Shown here: piece after piece, positions 1-8,318 of the stretch | Layout of the letters: every line of letters begins with the position of its first letter | Position numbering within the stretch: position 1 is the stretch's first letter | Made by a program: the position numbers and the translations under genes | Notes under the pieces: generated by a model | Told to the model about the DNA's origin: nothing | What the model saw: the letters and a program-made list of their open reading frames with translations, nothing else | Databases searched by the model: none | Source: Mannheimia glucosida | GTDB taxonomy: Bacteria; Pseudomonadota; Gammaproteobacteria; Enterobacterales; Pasteurellaceae | Direction of reading: 5' to 3' | Assembly: GCF_046267875.1 (NCBI RefSeq) | Contig: NZ_CP176502.1 | Span: 1 to 64,000 of the forward strand | DNA: 64,000 bases

Positions 1-1350
1 TTGGAGCAAATTGTGTCTTCCCTTTGGTCTGATTGCCTTAATCACTTACAAACGAAAGTCTCACCAACCGATTACAGCACTTGGTTGCGTCCTCTGCAAG
101 CGAGTTCTGAGAATGGGGAACTCACACTTTATGCACAAAATCAATTTGTTGAAAACTGGGTAAAAGATAAATTTTTATCAGAGATTATCGAGCTTGCCCG
201 TTTTTTGGCGAAAAATGATAATTTGGTGGTGACGTTAAAAGTTGGGATTAAACCGACAGAGCAGCCAAAGGTCAGCCCAACTCTAAAAAACGAGAGTTCA
301 GAATTCAGCAATACCGGCTTTAAAACCGGGCTAAATCCAAATCAAACCTTTGATAATTTTGTACAAGGTCGCTCAAACCAATTAGCTAAATTAGTGGCTC
401 AACAAGTGGTGGATAATTTAGGCGAAAGCCATTGCAATCCACTCTCGTTTTATGCCGGCACCGGTTTAGGAAAAACCCACTTATTGCACGCTATCGGCAA
501 TGAATTAGTTAAACGCACACCGGGTACTCGGGTGCTATATATTCACTTGGAACGTTTTTATCGTGATATTATTAAGGCGATCAACAGTTCCAACAACGAT
601 GCGGAAAAAATCAAAAAATTCTACCGCTCGCTTGATGTGTTAATGATTGATGATATTCAATTTCTTGCCAATAAACCGAAAGTGCAAGAAGAATTTTTAC
701 ATCTGTTGAATTCGCTGTTTGAACAACGCAAACAGATTATTTTAACCTCCGATGTGCTACCGAAAAACATTGATAAAATCGACACGGCGATTAAATCCCG
801 TTTAAGCGGCGGTATTAGTGCGACCATTGAGCCACCTGAATTGGAAACCCGAGTGGCAATTCTTCGCCAAAAAGCCTTAGAACGTGGAGCAGATTTGCAA
901 GAAGATGCCGCCTATTTAATGGGGCAAAAACTTCGAACCAACGTGCGGGAATTGGAGGGCGCATTAAACCGTGTAATTGCGTGGCAAAAATTGACCCTTC
1001 GCCCAATTACGGTTGATGCGGTGCGTGAAACCTTGCAAGATCTGTTTGCCTCTTTTGATTACTTGATTACGATTGAAAATATTCAACGCATTGTAGCCGA
1101 ATATTACGGCATAAAAGTTGCCGATATTAAATCGAAAAGTCGGGCAAGAAGCATTGCCCGTCCTCGCCAAATGGCAATGGCACTGGCAAAAGAGCTAACC
1201 AACCATAGCTTGCCGGAAATTGGTCGGGAATTTGGCGGTCGGGATCATACTACCGTGATGCACGCCTGCAAAACCATTAATGAATTACGCGATACCGAAA
1301 GCGGTATCCAAGAAGATTATATCCATTTAACACGCAAATTATCATCTTAG
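1..1350 (+). CDS. dnaA: Chromosomal replication initiator DnaA
   Basis: DnaA binds DnaA boxes at oriC, melts the origin and loads the DnaB helicase. The 449-residue protein has the N-terminal helicase-interaction domain (about 1-85), a variable linker (85-115), and the AAA+ domain with Walker A AGTGLGKT near residues 152-159 and Walker B VLMIDDIQF near 211. The C-terminal DnaA-box-binding helix signature GRDHTTVMHA lies near residue 416. The start is a TTG at base 1, as the window begins here, so the ribosome site and any oriC upstream are not visible. It is followed by dnaN after 18 bases, the usual dnaA-dnaN operon. Length fits the family. Confidence 0.97.
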   Translation: MEQIVSSLWSDCLNHLQTKVSPTDYSTWLRPLQASSENGELTLYAQNQFVENWVKDKFLSEIIELARFLAKNDNLVVTLKVGIKPTEQPKVSPTLKNESSEFSNTGFKTGLNPNQTFDNFVQGRSNQLAKLVAQQVVDNLGESHCNPLSFYAGTGLGKTHLLHAIGNELVKRTPGTRVLYIHLERFYRDIIKAINSSNNDAEKIKKFYRSLDVLMIDDIQFLANKPKVQEEFLHLLNSLFEQRKQIILTSDVLPKNIDKIDTAIKSRLSGGISATIEPPELETRVAILRQKALERGADLQEDAAYLMGQKLRTNVRELEGALNRVIAWQKLTLRPITVDAVRETLQDLFASFDYLITIENIQRIVAEYYGIKVADIKSKSRARSIARPRQMAMALAKELTNHSLPEIGREFGGRDHTTVMHACKTINELRDTESGIQEDYIHLTRKLSS

Positions 1351-1368
1351 CCCGATGAAGGAATGATT

Positions 1369-2472
1369 ATGCAAATTACCATTACCAGAGAACAATTACT
1401 TAAGCCTTTACAACAGGTGTGTGGCGTATTAAGTAGCCGTCCGACTTTGCCTGTTATTAACAATCTTTTATTAGAAATTGAAGGTAATCGTCTATCTTTA
1501 ACCGGTACCGACTTAGAAGTGGAATTAACCACCCAAGCACAACTGCTACAAGCGGTCGATTTTGCCGGAAAATTTACCATTCCGGCGAAAAAATTTTTAG
1601 ACATCAGCAAAAGCCTACCTGATGACAGCGTGATTTCGGTACAATTTGAAGAAGATAAAGCCATTATCAAAGCAGGGCGTAGTAAATTTAGCTTAGCTAC
1701 ATTGCCGGCAAGTGATTACCCAAATTTGATGGATTGGAAACCGGAAGTGGATTTCTCCATCGATCAATCTACCCTTGCCCGTCTGATTGATGCCACCCAA
1801 TTCTCAATGGCGAACCAAGATGCCCGCTATTTCTTAAACGGAATGAAATTTGAAACCGAAGGCAATTTATTACGCACCGTTGCGACAGACGGACACCGTT
1901 TAGCGGTTTGCACAATGGTGCTAAATCAAGAGCTTTTGACCCATTCGGTTATCGTGCCACGCAAAGCCGTGCTTGAACTTTCCCGCTTGGTTTCCAGTAA
2001 CGATGAAACCGTGCGTTTGGAAATCGGTTCAAGCAATATCCGTATTACAATGAACGGCATTGTGTTTACCTCTAAACTGATTGACGGCAGATTCCCAGAC
2101 TACCGCCGAGTTCTACCTCGCAATGCAGACCGTATTTTAGAAGCGGAAACCGAAACCCTCAAACGAGCATTGATGCGTGCGGCAATTCTTTCTAATGAGA
2201 AATTTAGAGGCGTGCGTTTAACCTTAAGCAATAATTTACTCAAAATTACCGCCAACAACCCGGAGCAAGAAGAGGCAGAAGAGATCATTGATGTTGCCTA
2301 CGACAGCCCGGAAATGGAAGTCGGCTTTAATGTTAGCTATGTATTAGATGTGCTAAATACCTTAAAATGCCAACGTGTGCGTTTTAGCTTAGTGGATTCA
2401 AGCTCAAGTTGTTTAATTGAAGATTGCGACAATAGCTCTGCCGAATATGTGATTATGCCGATGCGTTTATAA
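1369..2472 (+). CDS. dnaN: DNA polymerase III sliding clamp (beta subunit)
   Basis: The beta clamp is a ring-shaped dimer that tethers polymerase III and repair polymerases to DNA. The 367-residue product starts MQITITREQLLKPLQQV, aligning with the E. coli start, and ends in the conserved MPMRL tail that lies by the peptide-binding pocket. An in-frame ATG at 1363 also exists, but the GAAGGA ribosome site at 1357-1362 leaves no spacing for it and fits 1369. It is cotranscribed with dnaA. A strong terminator follows and recF is not next to it, unlike the classical dnaA-dnaN-recF order. Confidence 0.97.
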   Translation: MQITITREQLLKPLQQVCGVLSSRPTLPVINNLLLEIEGNRLSLTGTDLEVELTTQAQLLQAVDFAGKFTIPAKKFLDISKSLPDDSVISVQFEEDKAIIKAGRSKFSLATLPASDYPNLMDWKPEVDFSIDQSTLARLIDATQFSMANQDARYFLNGMKFETEGNLLRTVATDGHRLAVCTMVLNQELLTHSVIVPRKAVLELSRLVSSNDETVRLEIGSSNIRITMNGIVFTSKLIDGRFPDYRRVLPRNADRILEAETETLKRALMRAAILSNEKFRGVRLTLSNNLLKITANNPEQEEAEEIIDVAYDSPEMEVGFNVSYVLDVLNTLKCQRVRFSLVDSSSSCLIEDCDNSSAEYVIMPMRL

Positions 2473-2496
2473 TTCACGCAACACTAAACCAACAAA

Positions 2497-2536
2497 AAAG
2501 CCTGATTGATTTTATTTCAATCAGGCTTTGTTTTTA
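2497..2536. terminator. Bidirectional terminator dnaN / yfgM
   Basis: AAAGCCTGATTGA and TCAATCAGGCTTT form a 13-bp stem with a T-rich loop, with an A-run before and a T-run after. It lies between the convergent ends of dnaN and yfgM and can work both ways. Confidence 0.85.
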
Positions 2537-3154
2537 TAAGTTATTCAAACGTACATCAATTAAGGTCTGTTCCTGAGGAGCTGCGGTCGTTTTAGCTTGC
2601 TCATAAGCACTTTTCGCCGCAGGAATATCGCCTTTTGCGGCAAGAATATCGCCTGTTAGAATTTGCTTACGCAATTCCCACGCTTTATCTTGAATTTGAG
2701 CCAGACCTGCCAATGCTTCATCGTAAGATTTTAGTTGGAAGTCAATTTGAGCCAAACGAAAACGGGCGATAGATTGTAAGGTTGAATCTGAATGAGTCAA
2801 AACTGACTGTAACGCTGTTTTAGCCGCAGAAAAATCACCTTTTTCGACCGCTTGTTTAGCCGTTTCAAATTGGGCAAAAGCGGCATAGCTTGAATCTTTA
2901 TTATCCGCAATAAATTTCTCGACAAGCGGTTGATTTTTGCTTGGATTTTGCAAATAACTCTCCATTACACTTTGGTATGAAGCAGAGGTTTTTTGTGCGG
3001 TTTCAAGCTGATGGTTTTTCCAGAAATTCCAGCCCAGACTTGCAGCAGAGGCCAAAATAATCGCCACCAAAATCGGTGTGCCGTTCTCTTTAAACCAATT
3101 TTTGGCATCTTCAAATTGCTGTTCTTCGGTTTTATTTAAATATTCGTTACTCAT
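2534..3154 (-). CDS. yfgM: YfgM-type ancillary SecYEG translocon subunit
   Basis: YfgM is an inner-membrane protein with a periplasmic TPR domain that associates with the SecYEG translocon and the chaperone PpiD in E. coli. The 206 residues show an N-terminal cytoplasmic segment (1-20), one membrane helix (about 28-46, ILVAIILASAASLGWNFW), then alpha-helical TPR-like repeats to the end. It sits 9 bases downstream of hisS in the rodZ-ispG-hisS-yfgM order known from E. coli. In E. coli bamB follows; here a terminator follows instead. Confidence 0.88.
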   Translation of the reverse strand: MSNEYLNKTEEQQFEDAKNWFKENGTPILVAIILASAASLGWNFWKNHQLETAQKTSASYQSVMESYLQNPSKNQPLVEKFIADNKDSSYAAFAQFETAKQAVEKGDFSAAKTALQSVLTHSDSTLQSIARFRLAQIDFQLKSYDEALAGLAQIQDKAWELRKQILTGDILAAKGDIPAAKSAYEQAKTTAAPQEQTLIDVRLNNL

Positions 3155-3163
3155 CTTTTTCTC

Positions 3164-4435
3164 CTAAAATCGTTTAGATAGCTCAGCAATCAGCTCTGAT
3201 TGAGCAATCGTGATTTGTTCTGCTCCTGAACGTAAATCTTTGATAACAACTTGCTTTTCAGCCACTTCACTTTCACCAATCACTAACGCAATTTGGGCTT
3301 CTACTTTATCTGCACGTTTAAATTGTTTTTGGAATTTACCACCGGAACAGTGTGTCATTACGCCAACGTGTGGCAATTCGCTACGAATCTGCTCTGCAAG
3401 TTGGAAGGCATTTAGTGTTGCCCCTTCACCGGAGAATACGATATACACATCCACCGTTTTTGGTAAATCAATCTCTTTATTCACCTCTTGTACCAACAGC
3501 ACTAAACGCTCTAAGCCCATTGCAAAGCCAACGCCTTGGGTTGCGTGTCCGCCGAGTTGTTCGACTAAGCCGTCATAACGCCCACCGCCACAGACTGTGC
3601 CTTGTGAGCCTAAAGCTGAAGTGACCCATTCAAACACGGTTTTATTGTAATAGTCTAAACCACGCACCAATTTTGGATTGACTTCGTAACGGATTCCCAT
3701 TGCATCAAGTAAGGCACAAAGCTGGGTAAAATGCTCACGGCTGTCATCATCTAAATAATCAAGCAGTTTTGGGGCATCGTTTAATACATTTTGTAGTGCT
3801 TCGTTTTTGGTATCTAAAATCCGCAGTGGGTTTTTCACCAAACGCTCTTTCTCTTCTTCGCTCATTAAAGCGGTGTGATTTTCTAAAAATTTTACTAATG
3901 CTGAGCGATAATTTGCACGAGCTTCTAACGAGCCGATAGAGTTAAGTTGCAAAGAAACGTGTTGGTCGATACCTAACTCTTTCCATAGGCGTGCAGTGAG
4001 AATAATCAACTCCGCATCAATTTCCGGATTTGCAATGCCAAACACTTCAACACCGGCTTGGTGGAATTGGCGGTAACGCCCTTTCTGTGGACGTTCGTGG
4101 CGGAACATCGGCCCCATATACCATAAGCGTTGCTCATTATTGTAGATCCAACCACGCTCAATCGCTGCACGCACACAACCGGCTGTACCTTCCGGACGGA
4201 GCGTTAATTGCTCATCGTTATCCCAGAACGTGTACATCTCTTTTGAAACCACATCGGTTACTTCGCCAATGGCACGGGCAAATAACGGGGTGCTTTCTAC
4301 AATCGGCATACGCACTTCCGAATAGCCGTAACTTGCCAGCACATTACGCACTTTCTGTTCAACCCATTGCCATAATGGAGACTCACTTGGTGAGCAGTCG
4401 TTCATTCCTCGAATTGCTTGAATTGTTTTTGCCAC
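3164..4435 (-). CDS. hisS: Histidyl-tRNA synthetase
   Basis: Charges tRNA-His with histidine in the cytoplasm. The 423-residue class II synthetase has the family N-terminus IQAIRGMNDCSP, motif 2 region (MYTFWDNDEQLTLRPEGTAG, near 66-85), the histidine-binding stretch LVRGLDYYNKTVFEW near 257, motif 3 GVGFAMGLERL near 301, and a C-terminal anticodon-binding domain. It is 5 bases downstream of ispG and 9 bases upstream of yfgM, so it is probably cotranscribed with both. Confidence 0.97.
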   Translation of the reverse strand: MAKTIQAIRGMNDCSPSESPLWQWVEQKVRNVLASYGYSEVRMPIVESTPLFARAIGEVTDVVSKEMYTFWDNDEQLTLRPEGTAGCVRAAIERGWIYNNEQRLWYMGPMFRHERPQKGRYRQFHQAGVEVFGIANPEIDAELIILTARLWKELGIDQHVSLQLNSIGSLEARANYRSALVKFLENHTALMSEEEKERLVKNPLRILDTKNEALQNVLNDAPKLLDYLDDDSREHFTQLCALLDAMGIRYEVNPKLVRGLDYYNKTVFEWVTSALGSQGTVCGGGRYDGLVEQLGGHATQGVGFAMGLERLVLLVQEVNKEIDLPKTVDVYIVFSGEGATLNAFQLAEQIRSELPHVGVMTHCSGGKFQKQFKRADKVEAQIALVIGESEVAEKQVVIKDLRSGAEQITIAQSELIAELSKRF

Positions 4436-4440
4436 TATAT

Positions 4441-5553
4441 TTATCCTATTTGTTCAATATCTATACGATTATGTTGTTGTGCAACTCTGGCACGAATTTT
4501 AGCTTCTAATTGGTCGATTAATTTTGCGTTGTCAAAACGCTCTTTTTGACGAACGCCATCTAAATAAAAGCCGCTCATTTTATTGCTGCCGGTTACCCCT
4601 AAATCAGACACCAACGCTTCCCCCGGCCCGTTTACCACACAGCCGATAATCGAAACGTCCATTGGTGTGATAATGTCTTCTAAACGTTGCTCTAGCTCGT
4701 TTACCGTCGCAATTACATCAATTTCTTGGCGGGAGCAGGTTGGGCAAGCAATAAAGTTGATCCCACGAGAGCGAATACGCAACGATTTCAAAATATCAAA
4801 ACCGACTTTCACCTCTTCAACAGGATCAGCCGCTAATGACACACGCAAGGTATCACCAATCCCTTCCGACAGCAGCAGACCTAAGCCTACCGCCGATTTC
4901 ACCGAACCGGCTCTCGCACCACCTGCTTCAGTAATACCTAAATGCAGGGGCTGATCAATCTGTTTTGCAAGAAGTCGGTAAGATTCAACCGCTAGAAATA
5001 CATCTGAGGCTTTCACGCTGACTTTGAATTGATCAAAGTTAAGGCGATCTAAGTGTTCAACGTGGCGTAATGCCGATTCTAATAATGCCTGTGGTGTCGG
5101 CTCGCCATATTTTTCCTGCAAATCACGCTCTAATGATCCGGCATTTACCCCGATTCGGATCGGAATGTTTTTATCTCTGGCACAATCTACCACCGTACGG
5201 ATCCGCTCTTCATTCCCGATATTGCCCGGGTTAATCCGCAAACAATCCACCCCATATTCGGCAACTTTCAACGCAATGCGGTAATCGAAGTGGATATCCG
5301 CCACCAATGGCACATTCACTTGTTGCTTAATCGCTTTAAATGCTTCTGCTGCGTCCATTGTCGGCACAGACACACGCACAATATCAGCCCCGACCCGTTC
5401 CAGCGATTTAATTTGAGCAACGGTGGCTTCCACATCGGTTGTGCGGGTGTTGGTCATTGACTGAACCGTAATCGGTGCATCGCCGCCTACAGGCACATTA
5501 CCCACATAGATTTTCTTCGATACCCGACGTTTAATAGGTGATTGATGTATCAT
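4441..5553 (-). CDS. ispG: 4-hydroxy-3-methylbut-2-enyl diphosphate synthase (flavodoxin)
   Basis: IspG (GcpE) converts methylerythritol cyclodiphosphate to HMBPP, the penultimate step of the MEP isoprenoid pathway, using a 4Fe-4S cluster. The 370 residues contain the cluster cysteines in FIACPTCSRQEID (near 268-280) and IIGCVVNGPGEA (near 303-314). The N-terminal TIM barrel begins IYVGNVPVGGDAPITVQSMT. It lies between rodZ and hisS, as in E. coli and Haemophilus. A long imperfect hairpin separates it from rodZ. Confidence 0.97.
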   Translation of the reverse strand: MIHQSPIKRRVSKKIYVGNVPVGGDAPITVQSMTNTRTTDVEATVAQIKSLERVGADIVRVSVPTMDAAEAFKAIKQQVNVPLVADIHFDYRIALKVAEYGVDCLRINPGNIGNEERIRTVVDCARDKNIPIRIGVNAGSLERDLQEKYGEPTPQALLESALRHVEHLDRLNFDQFKVSVKASDVFLAVESYRLLAKQIDQPLHLGITEAGGARAGSVKSAVGLGLLLSEGIGDTLRVSLAADPVEEVKVGFDILKSLRIRSRGINFIACPTCSRQEIDVIATVNELEQRLEDIITPMDVSIIGCVVNGPGEALVSDLGVTGSNKMSGFYLDGVRQKERFDNAKLIDQLEAKIRARVAQQHNRIDIEQIG

Positions 5554-5588
5554 ATTTTTAGCTAATTGTGAAAATTTATAAAAACAGA

Positions 5589-5637
5589 AAACGCTCGTAA
5601 AGACAGCTATCGTTAAATGCTAGCTTTACGTGCGTTT
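5589..5637 (-). other. Long imperfect hairpin in the rodZ-ispG intergenic region
   Basis: AAACGC (5589-5594) pairs with GCGTTT (5632-5637), and inside it CGTAAAG pairs with CTTTACG and AGC with GCT, with single-base interruptions. There is no T-run on the minus strand right after it, so it looks more like an RNA processing or stability element in the rodZ-ispG transcript than a terminator. This is inferred from pairing only. Confidence 0.45.
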
Positions 5638-5653
5638 CATCGTTAAATCAAGC

Positions 5654-6655
5654 TTACTGTAACGGTAAACGAATACGAGCTACACGCCCATCAATTTTCA
5701 ATGGTACTTCTTGACCTTTATAGTACACTTTTACATTGGCAGGCGCACCAATGGTTAAACGATATTGCTCATTCTCATTGAAACTTAAAGTCTCACCATT
5801 GTTATATAATTTTTCTGCTAAACGTTTATTTTTAGCACCTCTTACTGTAATCCAACTTTGTGAGCCGGTAATTTCGATACGAAGCTCATCATTCGTTACC
5901 GCAACAGGTTGTTCTGTAGGGGCTTGTTCCGATTGAGATTGCTGTAAAACATTAACTGCCTCAACCTGTGCAGTGGTGGCATCAGCTTGTTTAACTTCTT
6001 CTACCACTTTAACATCTTCTTGTGTTACAGGTGATGATGCTGCTTGTGTAGGCTCTACTTTTTCAGTTAATGCCGGTTCTGCTGCAACTACCGTTTCTGC
6101 TGCTTGAGCGGGCTGCTCTGAAACCTGAATAGGTTGCTGAACAGGCACGGAAGTTTGTGCTGAAGCATCATTATTATTTGTAGTGGTATTTGTCACTTCA
6201 GCAACTGGTGCAGAGCTAACAAATTGCTCACGATTTTCCTGTTCTTTTTGATACCCTTGCCACCACCAAAGTAATGTCATTCCTAATGCCGCAAGCAATA
6301 CTAATACCGTTAAATACTTTAAGGTTTTACCTTGTGAATTTGATGAGGGTTTTACTGAGGAAACTTTAGTGACTTCTTTTGGAATAGTGACTTCACCATA
6401 ATTCACGCTCGAAATAAGGGATTCAGGCAAACGCAAAAATTTCACATAATTACGCACATAGCCACGCACAAAAGTTGGGGCAACGTTTTGTAGAATAAAG
6501 ATATCATTTTCAAGTGATTCAATATGTGATTTTTTTAAGTTGGTTTTTTGAGCAACATCTGTAATAGAAAGATTTAACGCTTCACGAGCCGCTTTTAATT
6601 GTTGCCCTAAAGAAAGTGCTGTACCAGCTTGAGTAGAATTAACTGATTCCGTCAT
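5654..6655 (-). CDS. rodZ: Cytoskeleton protein RodZ
   Basis: RodZ is a single-pass inner-membrane protein that couples MreB filaments to the elongation machinery for rod shape. From the start MTESVNSTQ (333 residues) there is a cytoplasmic helix-turn-helix of XRE type (about 17-80, LKAAREALNLSITDVAQKTN), a membrane helix near 120-136 (TVLVLLAALGMTLLWWW), a long Gln/Thr/Ala/Val-rich disordered periplasmic linker, and a C-terminal DUF4115 beta domain ending in PLKIDGRVARIRLPLQ. An upstream in-frame start at 6694 would add 13 residues not seen in the family. It leads the rodZ-ispG-hisS-yfgM group. Confidence 0.92.
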   Translation of the reverse strand: MTESVNSTQAGTALSLGQQLKAAREALNLSITDVAQKTNLKKSHIESLENDIFILQNVAPTFVRGYVRNYVKFLRLPESLISSVNYGEVTIPKEVTKVSSVKPSSNSQGKTLKYLTVLVLLAALGMTLLWWWQGYQKEQENREQFVSSAPVAEVTNTTTNNNDASAQTSVPVQQPIQVSEQPAQAAETVVAAEPALTEKVEPTQAASSPVTQEDVKVVEEVKQADATTAQVEAVNVLQQSQSEQAPTEQPVAVTNDELRIEITGSQSWITVRGAKNKRLAEKLYNNGETLSFNENEQYRLTIGAPANVKVYYKGQEVPLKIDGRVARIRLPLQ

Positions 6656-6768
6656 ATAAAACTCTTTAAAGAAAGTAGTAGAAATAAAATTCAAAAATTA
6701 TTCGGAAGTTTAAAGAGGTAATGCCTATTTTGCAATCTTAATGCGTAAAAAATTGAAAATTTAATCGG

Positions 6769-6813
6769 CAAGCGGTCATATTTTTCAATTTTTTTGCAAA
6801 ATATGACCGCTTG
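6769..6813 (-). terminator. Inverted uptake-signal pair after argH
   Basis: CAAGCGGTCATATTTT (6769-6784) and its exact reverse complement (6798-6813) form a 16-bp stem. Each arm carries the App-type DNA uptake signal core. It lies 9 bases past the argH stop, so it probably doubles as the argH terminator. Confidence 0.65.
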
Positions 6814-6822
6814 TATCTGGCT

Positions 6823-8202
6823 TTACTTAGAAGCTAAATTGGCTTTTGCAGCCGCAATCGCCTCTGCCACACGTTGTGGGTTCACTCCACCTTTGGCACA
6901 ACGTTTTTCTAAGCAAGATTCTAACGAGAGAATTGGGTAAACATCATCGCCAATCGAATGATGGAATTGCTGGAATTCGTTAATGCTTAATGCTTCAAGT
7001 GGCTCTTTTTTGCTGATTGCGTAAACCACCGCTTCACCAACAATATGGTGAGCTTCACGGAATGGCACACCTTTCGCCACTAAATAATCTGCCAACTCGG
7101 TCGCATTCGCATAACCTTGCTGAGCGGCTTCTCGGGTGCGTTCGGTATTCACTTGAATATCAACCAGTACAAGTTCTGCAATTTCTAAACAAGCCTGCCA
7201 AGTTTCCAACGCATCAAAAATACCCTCTTTGTCCTCTTGCATATCTTTATTATAAGCAAGTGGCAACCCTTTGAGTGTAGTTAATAAACCGTTTAATGCT
7301 CCAAATACCCGACCGGATTTCCCACGAATCAGCTCACAAGCATCAGGGTTTTTCTTCTGTGGCATAAGTGATGAGCCTGAGGTCACACGATCCGACATTT
7401 CAAGAAAGCCTGATTCACCACTATTAAAAATGATTAAATCTTCAGCAAAGCGAGAGAGATGCATCATACTGATCGAGGCAGTAGAGAGCAGCTCTAAAAT
7501 ATGGTCACGATCTGACACGCTGTCTAAACTGTTGCGTGTGGCTTCTTCAAAGCCTAAATCACGGGCTAATAAGTCACGATCAATGCCGTAAGCCGTACCA
7601 GCCAATGCCCCTGAACCAAGCGGGCAAGTGCTCATACGTTTATTAGCATCGCTCAAACGGCTGAAATCCCGTTCTAGCATTTCATAATACGCCATACACC
7701 AATGGGCGAAGGTCACAGGCTGAGCCCGTTGTAAATGGGTATAGCCCGGCATCACCGACTCTTGGTTTTCTTCGGCAACGGAAACTAAACGTTCTTGCAA
7801 AGCTCGGATTCGCTCTTGCAATGCCACCGCTTGCACCTTGCACCACATTTTAATATCCACCGCTACTTGGTCGTTACGGCTACGCCCGGTGTGTAATTTT
7901 TTACCTAAATCGCCTACTTTTTCAATCAGCTTGGATTCAACCCAGCTGTGAATATCTTCCGCATCATCTTTTAAGATAATCGTGAGGTTAGATTCCACCT
8001 CTGCTCTCACCTCTTTTAACGCTGCGATTAGTTGTTCTAATTCTGCTGCCGTTAAAATACCTACCGAAGTAATCGCTTTTGCCCAGCCGATTGAGCCTTC
8101 AATATCTTGAATCGCCAAGCGGTAATCAAAACGTAGTGAATCATTAAAATATTTAAATTTTGCATCTGCTTGTTGTGTAAAGCGTCCACCCCAAAGTGCC
8201 AT
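6823..8202 (-). CDS. argH: Argininosuccinate lyase
   Basis: Cleaves argininosuccinate to arginine and fumarate, the last step of arginine synthesis, as a cytoplasmic homotetramer. The 459 residues start MALWGGRFTQ and contain the fumarase/aspartase superfamily signature GSSLMPQKKNPD near 278-289 with the catalytic serine loop, plus TGRSRNDQVA near 109. The length is normal. It stands alone, with an inverted repeat like an ARG box about 75 bases upstream and an uptake-signal hairpin downstream. Confidence 0.97.
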   Translation of the reverse strand: MALWGGRFTQQADAKFKYFNDSLRFDYRLAIQDIEGSIGWAKAITSVGILTAAELEQLIAALKEVRAEVESNLTIILKDDAEDIHSWVESKLIEKVGDLGKKLHTGRSRNDQVAVDIKMWCKVQAVALQERIRALQERLVSVAEENQESVMPGYTHLQRAQPVTFAHWCMAYYEMLERDFSRLSDANKRMSTCPLGSGALAGTAYGIDRDLLARDLGFEEATRNSLDSVSDRDHILELLSTASISMMHLSRFAEDLIIFNSGESGFLEMSDRVTSGSSLMPQKKNPDACELIRGKSGRVFGALNGLLTTLKGLPLAYNKDMQEDKEGIFDALETWQACLEIAELVLVDIQVNTERTREAAQQGYANATELADYLVAKGVPFREAHHIVGEAVVYAISKKEPLEALSINEFQQFHHSIGDDVYPILSLESCLEKRCAKGGVNPQRVAEAIAAAKANLASK

Positions 8203-8245
8203 AGTCTGTTCCTTGTATATTATTCTTTGTATCGATCAAAATGAA

Positions 8246-8263
8246 AAAGGCGTTTTACCGCCT
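8246..8263 (-). terminator. Candidate terminator after mnmA
   Basis: AAGGCG and CGCCTT form a short GC-rich stem. On the minus strand it is followed by TTTTTC. It lies between the mnmA stop and the argH start; the short stem makes the call moderate. Confidence 0.5.
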
Positions 8264-8277
8264 TAACTTTTCGCCTA

Positions 8278-8297
8278 TTTTGCATAAATATGCAAAA
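8278..8297. promoter_or_regulatory. ARG-box-like operator upstream of argH
   Basis: The 20-base near-palindrome TTTTGCATAAATATGCAAAA matches the ArgR operator pattern (TnTGMAT, four A/T bases, ATKCAnA). It ends about 75 bases upstream of argH, which is an arginine-biosynthetic gene. The call rests on this match to a known consensus; no ArgR gene is in the window. Confidence 0.55.
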
Positions 8298-8318
8298 TAT
8301 TTCAATATTTATTTATAA

